Of a stretch of DNA of 64,000 bases, positions 22,301 through 33,619 are shown one piece after another. The position numbers and the translations under genes were made by a program. Numbering within the stretch: position 1 is the stretch's first letter; each line of letters starts with the position of its first letter. The stretch covers positions 40,710,201 to 40,774,200 of the forward strand of contig CM053802.1 in NCBI GenBank assembly GCA_028671895.1, given 5' to 3'. Below the pieces are notes generated by a model that had not been told where the DNA came from, did not search any database, and saw only the letters and a program-made list of their open reading frames with translations. This stretch comes from Oenanthe sinensis (lineage: Eukaryota; Streptophyta; Magnoliopsida; Apiales; Apiaceae).

Positions 22301-25300
22301 ATTTAGATATATAATGGTTAATACATGAATGGTTATAGATATTGAATTCATTTAATAAAATGAGACAAGAAGCTTGCAAGAAAGATGTGAATGTGCTTTT
22401 AGAGTTCTTTAGTCACGATTTGCTCGCAATCACAGCAGGACCTTCACATTTTTGGACAAAATGTGTATAGTGACAACTTGTATTATAATGCATTATATGA
22501 TAATTGAGGACGAGCATGAAAGGTGAAAGATGAAGATGCTCAATTTCATGAATTTGTTGGTAGATACTGTCAAATCAAGAACAAAAAAAAGCACATTTTG
22601 CACCTAGAAATGCTTTAATCGATCATTAATGGGAAGAATATGGGAATTTAAATAATTAATAATTAGTTAAAATTCAAGATATTAGACGTGTCTTCTTATA
22701 TGTAATCTTTTTCGTTTTAGATATTAAGGTGAAATTTGGTAATGATAAATGTTAGTAAGGCTTTTTCAATATCATAATCTAATAATTTATTTTTTTATTT
22801 ATATTTATTTAACTTTTATGTATCACTATTAATTTAGATAAGTATATTGGTGTAAAAATTTGACAAAGAAGAAGAATGAGAAGATTCTTTTTGGTGTAAA
22901 TATGTTGGAGTGAATTTAAAAGAGTGTAATGGGTTGGAGATGCTCAGGCTCTTGTGCTCGATTCTTAATATTTTATTCTTTACTTCAAAATCAGCTCATC
23001 TCTGAAGGGTGTGAAATTTCAGGTGGAAGTTAGACTTTTGGACTGTACCATATAGCTCTTGTTAATCTGAGAGAACTGTAGGGAAGGAAACAAAGTACAC
23101 TGAACATATATATTTTAAGAACTGTAGTAGCTACAGTGAAAGATTGCTCTCAAGACCTTTTGATAGTTGATTGTATAACTGGATGATCTGAGGGAGATAG
23201 TTTGTACTCTATTTTAGCGCATATATTGATGTTCTTCCTGTTATACGTTTCTGATCCTAGCCAATATTTTCAAGTAAATAAAGTTGTATCCTCATCAAAA
23301 TAGTGAGATGCATCATTCTCGAAAAAAAATGCATATTACATGCACTGGTTATAGTTCATGTTTCTATGTGCAAGTAAACATTTGATGCATGATGCAACCA
23401 AAAGGTTTCTTCTTTTGGTAGTTTATTGCTGATTTTGTTTTCCTAGAACCAAATGATTATTTTCTGTTTGTAACCATGTCTCCTAAATTACGCAGGACAG
23501 CCAAAACGGCATCTTCTAACTACTGGCTGGAGTGTGTTTGTCAGTGCCAAGAGACTTGTTGCTGGAGATTCCGTTCTGTTTATATGGTAATTCCTTCTTA
23601 TTTTTTCTTCTGTATCCGTTTTCAGGTTTGTTACTCCCTGTTTCTCGTGAAATCTTAAATCTCCATGTACTATAACTCTCTAAGTTATTTCCTTTACTAT
23701 GTTACAGGAATGAGAAAAATCAGCTGCTGTTGGGAATTCGCCGTGCCACTCGTCCACAAACTGTGATGCCATCTTCTGTTCTTTCAAGTGATAGCATGCA
23801 CATTGGTTTGCTTGCTGCTGCTGCTCATGCAGCTGCTACTAATAGTTGTTTCACAATTTTCTATAACCCAAGGTGGCTTAATGATATGAAGAGATAATAT
23901 GTTAACTTTACAGATTCTTGTCTTTTATATTCACATACTAGTTTCTATCAGGGCTAGTCCATCTGAGTTCGTCATACCCCTTTCAAAATATTTCAAAGCT
24001 GTACTTCACACACGTGTTTCTGTTGGGATGCGTTTTCGAATGCTTTTTGAAACCGAAGAATCAAGTGTACGGAGGTATGGCAGTACTTAAATTTCTAGTG
24101 CTAGTAAATTAAGTATTTTTGATGCTTTGTACCTTAAACAAACAGTGAGGCCCGTTTTGTATGCATCTGTTTGTCACTTGACTGCCTGTTCTCTTATGTT
24201 GCACCCAGATACATGGGCACGATCACTGGCATTGGTGACTTGGATCCTGTTCGCTGGCCGAATTCTCACTGGCGATCAGTCAAGGTAGGTAGCCTGTTTA
24301 TTCTGTTTCCATATGAATTTCGGTTTTGCTTAACCTATTTCTTCTTCCCTTGTTTATTGCAGAACAGACCTCTTACGGGAAATTTCTGTAACTCTCATGT
24401 GATCAAACTTTTTTTTTTTTAATAATGTTGAGCGAAATTAACTTCAAATTTTGCAGTTAATATTATTTTAATATATACAAGCACTTCTAATACCCGTGAA
24501 AGACACAAGTTCTAATATTGAAAAAATAAAAATATTGTATATAATAATATTATCATTAAATATTTTATATATGTAATTATTATGTATGTAATGTTTGTGT
24601 AACTATGTGTATGTACGAGTATGTAACTATGTATATGTTTGAGTATGTATTTATTTAGAATTTTTATGTAATACGGGTAATATTTTGAAGTCAAAAATTG
24701 AATTTTAATACGGGTCTAGACTCTGGATTTTTTTATAGAAGTCCATTTTTTATTTGAATATAGTTTAGTTTTGATGAGAGAGGTGTGTGTCAAGTATGTA
24801 TGAATATGTTTGTGTGTTTTGTTTAGAGTTGTATTTTAAGAAAAAATAGTATTTATAAATGTATTTTAATTAGAAAAAACTATTTTTTGAAAATAGTTCC
24901 ATGACCCGAATGCCGACCGAGTAACCAAAACTTGTAATATTTCAACTTTAATAATATAGTGTATTTATATAGACATATTTATAAAAAAAACAAAAACTGA
25001 CATTTTTCTGAGGTCATATTGTTAGTATGCAAGGAAGTGCTTATTCAAATTAAACTTCCACTTTTTTAAGAAAGTAAAACTCGATTTATGATGTTTAAGC
25101 TGTCAACGACTTGATTTGTCTGAAATATTAGAGAGGGTTTTTTTCCACATGATACAAATGATAGATAAAATTATAGTTGACAGTTAATTCTTCGAGTTTA
25201 CTTAATTGTATAACTGATGGGATACTTTTTTATATTCAGTTGTTTTCCTCCAATAATTGCAATTGTGTAGAAATTAAGGTGGTTGAAAGTGTCTATATAG

Positions 25301-27854
25301 CATACCTTGGGTTAAGGGCATAATTTACGAGATTTTGAAGCCTAGTCTCTTTGTTCTCTAATGCTTTTGTTAGGTTTAGTCTCTTATGTTGGGCCTTGAA
25401 CAAGTCAAAGTTATGTAGGTCCATTTTTTTATGAAATTGATTATGGAGATTTCTACTTGATAGGCATAGTTTATGAATTATTTATTACTATCAAGAGTTC
25501 CTTATGTGTATTCGTAGAGGTGATTAGTTTTCTCAATTAGCCCCCCTCTCTCTCTCACTTAGAAATCATACTCTACTCAAACAAGTAAGCTTACTCCATT
25601 ACTTAGAAAAGGGGTTTGAATGCTCTATGATTTCTTCACTACGATGTCATGATTCAGATTCAGTATGGCGTGTGCAAGTAATTTGTTGTTGGCAAACTTT
25701 TGTTTTTTCTGGCCCTGACCTCTATTCATTTGATCTTGTTTTCATAGGTTGGTTGGGATGAATCAACTGCAGGTGATAGGCAACCACGGGTGTCATTATG
25801 GGAGATTGAACCATTAACTACATTTCCAATGTATCCATCATTGTTTCCTCTTAGGTTCAAACGACCATGGTATCCTGGAGCCTCATCTTTTCAAGGTACA
25901 TATTAAAGTTTAACAAAACAGTTGCTCCCCTTAGACCATGGAACTGCAATTTATGCAACTTTCTTGGCTCGGTTTGGTTGAGTGGATGCTTATTATTTCA
26001 AGTGCTTATTTTGTTGGGTGTGTGCTATAATAAGCCGAATCCTTCTCTTACATCATCAAAAAGTTGGGTCCAATTATCTCCCATTTTATTCTTTTTTTTT
26101 TTGCAGATAGCAGAGACGAAGCAATTAACGGCATGACGTGGTTAAGAGGTGAAACTGGTGAGCAAGGACTTAACTCGCTAAACTTTCAGTCTGCTGGTAT
26201 GATTCCATGGATTCAGCAGAGAGTTGATCCAACCTTTGTTCGCAACGATCTTAACCAGCAGTACCAAGCTATGTTAGCAGCTGGATTGCAGAATGTAGCA
26301 GGTGGAGATTCACTAAGACAGCCATTCATGCAGTTTCAACAACCTGCCCAATACCTCCAAGCCACGGGCAGCCATAATTCACTGTTGCTGCAGCAATCAG
26401 TTCTGCAATCTGGTCCTCATATTTTACATGGGCAAACCCAATTGCTACCAGAAAACCTCCCTAGACAACTGCAGCAACAACTTAATAACCGACCAGAGGA
26501 ACAACACAGTAGTGCATATCCAGAGGCTTATATGATACAGAGTGAACTGCAGCAGCAGCAGAGGCAGCAAGCAAGTGTTCCTTCACCTTCATATCCTAAA
26601 AGTGATTTTGCAGAAGTAAACACTAAAGTTCCGGCATCTGTATCTCCTTCCGATATGCAGAACTTTCTGGGGTCACTGAGTTCAGAGGGAAGTGGAAATC
26701 TTATGAATTACACCAGAGCTGGTTACTCCATGCTTAGTGAACCAACCCAACAGTCCTGGGCCTCAAAGTTTGCTCCTTTGCAGGTCCAGACTTCTGCCTC
26801 ATTGTCACTTCCTCCATATCCTGGGAAAGATGCTGATGTTGAGCAAGAAAATAGTAGCTTGGATGCCCAGAACCAAACTCTTTTTGGTTCTAATATTGAC
26901 TCTTTAGGACTTCTACTTCCCACTACTGTTTCTAGTGTTGGCACTTCTTCTATTCATGCTGATATTCCCTCTGCGTCACTTGGAGCATCAGGTTTCCAGA
27001 GTTCACTATATACTTACAACATGCAGGAGTCATCCGATTTGTTGCATAGTGCAGGACATGTTGATCCACCAACCCCTAGCAGTACATTTGTAAAGGTAAC
27101 ATTGTAGCTGATTTTGTACATAAAAATTAATCATGCTCGTCTGTTGTACTTGATTCTGTGTGACGTTTTGCATCTTTTCAGGTTTACAAATCTGGGTCAG
27201 TTGGAAGGTCATTGGACATCACCCGCTTCAACAGCTACAACCAGTTGCGTGTGGAGATGGGTCAGATGTTTGGGATCGAAGGGTTGCTTGAGGACCCTCA
27301 AAGATCAGGCTGGCAGCTTGTATTCGTCGACAGGGAGAACGATGTGCTTCTCCTTGGAGACGACCCCTGGGAGTAAGCACTTGATTCATGTTGGATCATT
27401 TATTGCATAGCCATTTTACTTACCAGTGGACTGTTGACCAACTGATGTTGTTTTCCATGGATTAAAGTGACAGTTATTTTTAACAATTTCCATTTTCCAT
27501 GCCTGAAAACCAAATTTCTTTTCTAAAGGTTTTAGGTGTGGGATCTCCTCTATATGTTGCTGGTTTAGGTTTATACTACTTGATGAATGTTGTGTTGAAA
27601 TGAGTCATCTGAATGTTTTCAGGCCAAGTATACAGATTTTATCATGGACTTATTATATGCTATAAATCCTGTGCAGGGCATTTGTAAATAATGTCTGGTA
27701 TATCAAGATACTCTCCCCTGAGGATGTTCAGAAGCTTGGGAAGCAAGAACATGAATCTTTCAGCCAAAATGCAGGAGGAAGAATGGATAGAAACGGCAAT
27801 GATGATCGCGACCTGCTCTGTGGACTACCTTCTCTGGGTTCACTTGAATATTAG
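19334..27854 (+). CDS. ARF8: Auxin response factor, ARF8/ARF6 class (about 837 aa, 14 exons)
   Basis: Exons: 19334-19376, 19583-19695 (start could be 19586), 19844-19942, 20034-20090, 20168-20323, 20398-20482, 23496-23586, 23708-23872, 23952-24074, 24209-24284, 25748-25895, 26107-27095, 27182-27372, 27677-27854; all introns are GT-AG and phases agree. The protein starts MKLSTSGLGQQSHE, an ARF8-type N-terminus. A B3 DNA-binding domain covers residues about 125-228 ([26 protein letters not shown] follows later), the ARF domain about 250-335, a Gln-rich middle region 386-715 (activator class), and a C-terminal PB1 domain 713-800 with the basic VYKSGSVGR and the acidic GDDPWEAF faces for ARF or Aux/IAA pairing. 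It is a nuclear transcription factor binding TGTCTC-type auxin elements. The exon number matches Arabidopsis ARF6/ARF8. Introns 6 (3.0 kb) and 10 (1.5 kb) are enlarged. ARF6 is the main alternative assignment; no coding lesion is visible. Confidence 0.93.
21838..22023 (-). mobile_element. TRIM-like LTR retroelement remnant inside ARF8 intron 6
   Basis: On the minus strand a 77-bp LTR (21947-22023) begins TGTTAGAATATAATATATGA and ends CTCGTAACTTAACA. It is followed without a gap by TGGTATCAGAGC (21935-21946), the primer-binding site for initiator methionine tRNA. Downstream, GTATCCTAACACCC at about 21843-21856 repeats part of the LTR (TCGGTATCCTAACAC), so it may be a decayed second LTR. The tiny LTR, perfect PBS and absence of coding sequence fit a terminal-repeat retrotransposon in miniature. 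Boundaries of the far end are uncertain. Confidence 0.65.
22024..22960. other. Intronic AT-rich insert, possibly a decayed MITE
   Basis: The left edge (ACCAACCCAACTCTAAAAGT at 22028) and the right edge (AGAGTGTAATGGGTTGGAGA at about 22920) both contain the kind of CCAACCC/GGGTTGG ends seen in many plant hAT or Harbinger MITEs, but the inverted match is short and no target duplication is clear. Confidence 0.3.
27301..27321 (+). promoter_or_regulatory. miR167 target site in ARF8 exon 13
   Basis: The core AGATCAGGCTGGCAGCTT is complementary to miR167 except for one internal G and the extreme ends. It encodes RSGWQLV in the PB1 domain, the same position as the established miR167 site of Arabidopsis ARF6 and ARF8. 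This is strong support for both the gene class and post-transcriptional control. Confidence 0.9.
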
Positions 27855-30136
27855 GAATGTCCTCTACCCTACCCTTGTGAAACTCTACTTCCCAAGAATG
27901 CAAGATATCTTCTCATAATTATATCTTCATAGTCTATCGGATGTTCCTCGGTGCTTATGGACTCTACCCGAAGTTACTATTACACTTGCTGTATAATTGT
28001 TTAACATATAACCCCAGTTTACTAGCATATGTCTGTCTATTGGAATGAATTTTACTGTGAGATGAAGCAAGAATTTAAAGTTAAAAGGTGTGGAACTATT
28101 TGAGTTGAGTTTCGAGTTGTGCTCTTAACTTTTTTTTTTTTGTCAAATGCATCTGCTATCTCTGAAGCGGTTCTGTCTCAAAAGTGCATAAAGTATCTAC
28201 CAAATTAAAAAAATGGAAAATGCAAGGATTGCAAAAACATGGTTATGGGTTGACAAACAAGGTATTTTTATTGAAAAATGTTAGAGATCCTAAAAATTGT
28301 CAGTTGTCACGTGTATAATTAGTAATATTTTTGTAATAATATGAGACTTCCTAAATAAGTCATATGTCGTGTCATGCAAAAAAAGTTTGTGACAATATTT
28401 GGTATCTCTACCTAACATCACTCATTTCTACTAGTCTAAAATGTTCAATTTCATCACATAAATTTAAATACCTAGCATCTCATTTACTAATGTTTGAGTT
28501 TATATCATGAATATGAATATGTATATTAAAAACAATTCATGTATTTTTTTTATAGGAAAAATTCATGTACTTTGTGACGGGAAAGATATATCATATGTAA
28601 AATCCCTCATATTTATCTCTATCTATTAGTTATTTTCATTGATAAGAAATGCTATGTTTAAATTAAGTGTACATTTAATTACTTTTATAAATATGCATGC
28701 GTACAAAAAAAAGAATTTTTATTTATTTATAGATAAGTCATATAATAAATATGGTTACAATTATCTAGTCAAACTAGATACATGAAGTTAGTGGACAATT
28801 TAAAATCCATTATTTTTGGTGTTTGCATTTTTTATAACCAGGTTTTAAGAGTTTTCATGTTTTATCAAGTATATGTGATAGTTAAGTTAAACACTAACCA
28901 TTTCTACTGGTTAGTCACTTTCGTACTATTCTTTAATGGTTCGGAAATATATTAAAACCATTCTTGCATGGATTCATTTGGAGGTACTTTCTTAGAAGAC
29001 CTATTCTTATATTTGAAATGATATAGACTAAGTTTCCATGTGAACTCTTTTTAAATAGTACATGTTTGGTTGTTTACTTTTTGTTTAATAAAAATCATAT
29101 TTGTATAATTCTAACTCTACAAATAGTTGTATAAAGTATATAATTTATATATTCATATTATTTGATACTTGCAATTTTGAGCTATTTGCATTTTATTTAT
29201 CGGTTCATAAGTATTTATTTTTATTAAATGAGTTGTTATATTATCATTGATTTATCAATTTGTAGCAGTAAATTAGATTATTAGATTTTAAATTTGTATA
29301 CTAAATAGTATCCAATATTTTAAGGTATATTGCATGTATATTATTTTGACCTCCCCATGGCATGATTATAAATAAGAGTGCTACTTAATTTTGAGATTAT
29401 TATTTTAGTACCTCATTAATTTCTCAAGTGATTTATAATAATTTATTATATATATTTATGGACATACACTGAGTTTATTTTATAATAATAATTAAGTATG
29501 TCTTGATTAAAATTTAATTATTTTTGGTCACATACAAAAGTACTAGTCGGTAATAGTATATTATTATACTAAATATATACTTTATTCCAACTCAGATTCT
29601 ACATACCTTTTACATGCATAAATATTGTACTCAACTTAGTATTTTTATATTTACCATTTCCATACAAAATTTATTGTCTTGTCTTGATATTATATTGAGT
29701 TCATTAGGTGCAGTGTATATGTACTGTTCATCAAACGAAAATAGTATAATTTATATATGTTATTTGGAATGTTATATTTTAATTTATAATATAAATGGTT
29801 GTTGTTCAGTTTCATTATTATGCCACCCCTAAGCATTATTTATAAAGATAAAAATATTTATTTTAGCCATTTTTGAAAATCATTTAAACGACTAAGATGC
29901 ATGTATAATTGCATGACTATATATTTGTTTAACTCATGCACACATGTACGTGGCAGACTACCTTGAACATGTACTAGTGTTTAGTTCTAAATAATGTTTT
30001 CATTAAATTATAATTTTAATGTGATAGTGTTAGTATGAGTTAACTAGTGTACATTATGTATGTTAATGTTTAGCTATAGGGATTATTGATTAGATCACTA
30101 ATAGTAATTGTTACCATTACTACATAAATATTATAG
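27855..30136. other. ARF8 3' UTR and AT-rich intergenic DNA
   Basis: The first 200-300 bases after the stop are presumably 3' UTR. The rest is AT-rich with no ORF of convincing composition and no clear element ends. Confidence 0.4.
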
Positions 30137-30138
30137 TG

Positions 30139-30176
<38 letters not shown>

Positions 30177-30423
30177 GTGTGTGTGTGTGTGTGAAAAAGA
30201 GACGAAGAAGAGAATATTGTATTTCTTGAAGTGTGTTTACAAGTTCACATATATGCCTATTTATAGGCTTATAAAAAGTTGTAAGTTACAAGAAACTAAA
30301 AAGCCAAAAGTCTCGTGTATACAAAAGGTTAAAAAATTTAGAGTTCTAGATATGAAAAGTCAAAAGTCTAAGACTTCAAAAATCAAATGTTTAACTAGAA
30401 CTTTCTAGAACATTCATTTTACA
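30137..30423 (-). repeat. LTR of the outer element (3' LTR in minus orientation)
   Basis: It contains a (TA)n(TG)n microsatellite at 30139-30193 near its end, a TATA-like CCTATTTATAGGC palindrome, and ends TTTTACA on +, next to the purine-rich complement of ATACTCTCCCTTG. A second stretch of that kind, ATACTCCCCCTCATGA, lies at 30684-30699. Confidence 0.75.
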
Positions 30424-31645
30424 ATACTCTCCCTTGAATGTCCTATTTTTCAAAAATCGTGTCTTATTAAAACCTTTCTAGGAAAAACTCCATTGGATGT
30501 CCGTTATATGAAATAATATCTCGTTAAAACCTTACTAGAAAAACCCTATGGGATAAAAACCAAGTGAAGGAACAATAACATTATTTCATAATGCGCACGT
30601 GATGCTGACTCATTAAAAACCTTACCAGGAAAATTCAATGGGAAAAAACTATGGTTAAGGGAAAAATAGTGCAGCGCGCAAATACTCCCCCTCATGATGA
30701 TATCGCATAAAATTTTAAAGTTGATAAGGTCCAGCATTATCAAAATTTTCAAATGTAATAATTGAGACCGCCTCAACAAATGAATTTTCAATGTATCCAT
30801 CTTCGACTTGTATAACTATCTTTGTATAAAGTTTATAGAGTTTTCATCCTGATGAATAGACCGCAATCATGTCATGCTATTCCCAATTATCAATTTAACC
30901 ATATACATATATGATCATCTTTCAGAATTGCCAAAATCACAATATAAGAAATGTTGCAATAATCAATTTCATGGTATACCAAAATAATAACATTTTCCAT
31001 ATATGTGAATATATCTTAGTTAACGATCCCAGATCCGAAAATCAAAGTAAAACATTCCTCCTGTAAAATCAATTTAAATCCTCTTTCAAATAGTTTAGCG
31101 AAGATCGAATAAAAACGTCTTTATGTACATTCACTATTTCCATGCCTTCATATTGCACCTGTTTCAAAATATGTAAAATAAATCTATAGATTTATTTAGG
31201 CAGGGATCCATATAATTATCAAAACAAATCAATATTTTAGAATATGGTACTTCGAGACCGATAAATTTCTTTTATTTCAACTCTTCACAAAGATCAGTAT
31301 ATTACATTCTTTCGAGAAAAAGATTCTTTTCAATCTGTACTAGATAATTATATATTAATTAGAAAAGATGTAGCAAAGGTATATATCGTATATTTATAAT
31401 CCTTCTAGGATTTTCATATTCGCCTATAATGATATATCATCCATTTAGGAATATATTATACTTTCACTCTATACACTAACAGACACAACATAACAAAAAC
31501 AACACAAATAAATTCATGTATTTTGATTATAAGGTGCAACTCATTTCAATGTTAATTATAAATACATTCTAATTTCCATTTACTATGGCCAGAGAATTTA
31601 TGAGTTGTCACCTATAATTTAATATAAAAAAAATAATAGGCATTT
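30424..31645 (-). other. Interior of the outer element, left part; non-coding
   Basis: On minus it repeats a theme three times: CCTAGAAAGGTTTTAATAAG, CTAGTAAGGTTTTAACGAGA and CCTGGTAAGGTTTTTAATGA (30463-30630 on +). This is a well-known feature of untranslated regions of plant copia elements. No protein-coding frame is present. Confidence 0.55.
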
Positions 31646-33430
31646 TGAAAGGCATATGACAAGGCCTATTTGTAATAAGTAGATGACAACTCAACTCAAG
31701 TAAGAAAATTAAGTAAGTAATAGATACTGAGGAAGGAATCAAGATGAAGACAATCAACTAGACACAAAGAATCCTAATATCAGAAGTGTTCTAATGAAGC
31801 TGCTACTCTACACCGGAAGAAGTTCATTAATATGTTCAAGCGTCGGCGAAAAATAAAGGAGTAGTATTTCAGAAGAGTTCAGAAGATACAGAAGATTCCA
31901 AGTGCCTACTACAAAGAGATTCCAAGAAAAGAAATATTGAAGACAAAGCTAGAAGCAAGACAAGACACAAAGACCACTACAGAAGAAATGAGAATCAACA
32001 TTGTAGTTAGTCATCCGTGAACTAGACCAATGCACAGGGTGTTAACAATGTCAGTGAAGATCGTCATCAAAAAGTTCAAGTGGTTAGAAAGGTTATTGTT
32101 GAAGAACAGAAGAGTTTTATCTACATCAACAATAGTCAAGCCTTTAATTTAATTCTCTATTAATTAATTAAATTAATTAGTTAATTTAAATAGTAAATTA
32201 ATTCACTCAGAATTAATTTATTTCTTAAATTAATAAAAGGATTAATTAATTTAGAACTATTTTAGAATGACAGAAGAAAGAAGCTGGAAGCTCAAAGGGA
32301 TACAGAAATAGCCAAACATGCCTGATAGTACTGACTTGAAGAAAAGACGGAAAAAGAATTGACACGGAAGAAATGCAGAGTAATATATTCGTAAAAGCGG
32401 AACCCCGGTTGGAATTGATTTATCATTCCCAAGTGAAAAGGAGTTCAGTTCCAGACGTTCAGGAGACCGCAGCTTAGAGCGTAATGATTTATTTTAATTA
32501 ATAAATATTTTATTTATTTAGTAAATTATATTTATAAATATCTAAATAATATTAGATATTTATTTTTATAATTTCTGAATTAAATTTATTATTTATTAAT
32601 CAAAGATTATAAGTTGTGCGGGTCTAAAAGCATTTCTACGGGACTATTTAAAGAACCTACGTCTAATCAAACAAAGAAATGGTCTGGTGGTTTTATGTGG
32701 TTTAAAAGCAGCCAATCAGGCCACGCCACATGTCCAACCAATTGAAAAGGAAAGAATTGGCAGGTGGTTTCAAGAAGTCATACCTAGTGTTTAAATTCAA
32801 GTCATACCGAAGCCCAATTCCAAGTCATACCGAGCTTCAATCTAATGAGTCATACCGAAGGATTTCTTTATTGAGTCATGCTGATTTTAATTTTAATTAA
32901 TTAAGTCATTCTGATTTAGTTAATTTAAAAGAAAATCCAGCATGACTTACAATAAGTCATACCGAATTTTGACTGAGTCATACCGAAGGAAACAAGTCTT
33001 GCCCAGCCTTTTTATGAGTCATACAAGTGTTAAATCAATTAGGAAAAAGGTCATTTTGGGATGAGTCATGCTAGCTTTTCAACCTCTATAAATATGAGGT
33101 TTTGGCTTCATTTTTCAGTTGTTCAAACATTCAAATTCAGAAATTTGTCTGCATTGTAATATTCACAGATTTCTGTGCAAGTTTGGAATATAATTGTTTA
33201 ACTCGAACAATTCATGTCAAAATCGTTCTAAGCTTTTAAACAGTTATATAAACTTTCTACTTATTAATTTTGTAATACTTTTTAAGTTAAATTTATATCT
33301 TCTACTTGAACAGTATTTCATCATAATTAATATTTCGTGTGAATTTAAAATAATATTTTTAAATCCAATATTCCACGATTAAATTAAGATATTGTATTCA
33401 ACCCCCCTTCTACAATATCAGGGACCAACA
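31646..33430 (+). repeat. 5' LTR of Sirevirus-like element 1 (1785 bp)
   Basis: It starts TGAAAGGCATATGACAAGGC and ends GGGACCAACA just before the primer-binding site. It pairs with 41256-43037 at roughly 98 percent identity by eye, including a 4-base length difference near 31676. A TATA-like CTATAAATATGAGG at 33088 lies 340 bp before its end. About eleven copies of an AGTCATACCGA-type motif fill 32776-33071. Confidence 0.9.
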
Positions 33431-33432
33431 CT

Positions 33433-33444
33433 TGGCATCAGAGC
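33433..33444 (+). promoter_or_regulatory. Primer-binding site of element 1 (TGGCATCAGAGC)
   Basis: It differs by one base from the initiator-tRNA-Met complement TGGTATCAGAGC and follows the LTR end by two bases. The same site recurs after the second LTR at 43040-43051. Confidence 0.85.
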
Positions 33445-33619
33445 TGGTTGATATATTAAATATCAGATCCGAACCAAATATTCCGCGACTCATACAGATC
33501 TCAAAAATTATTTTTTCGAAATAATTTTTTTTTAAAAAAAATTATTTTTGATCAAAAATTATTTTCAGTCAAAAATTAAAATATTTTTTGAAACACTTAA
33601 CTTTTAATCTTATTTAAAG

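Noticed and set aside
30136..30408. 90-codon ORF starting in a (TA)n(TG)n run
   Set aside because: The N-terminal Tyr-Ile repeat is just the microsatellite translated and the rest is LTR.
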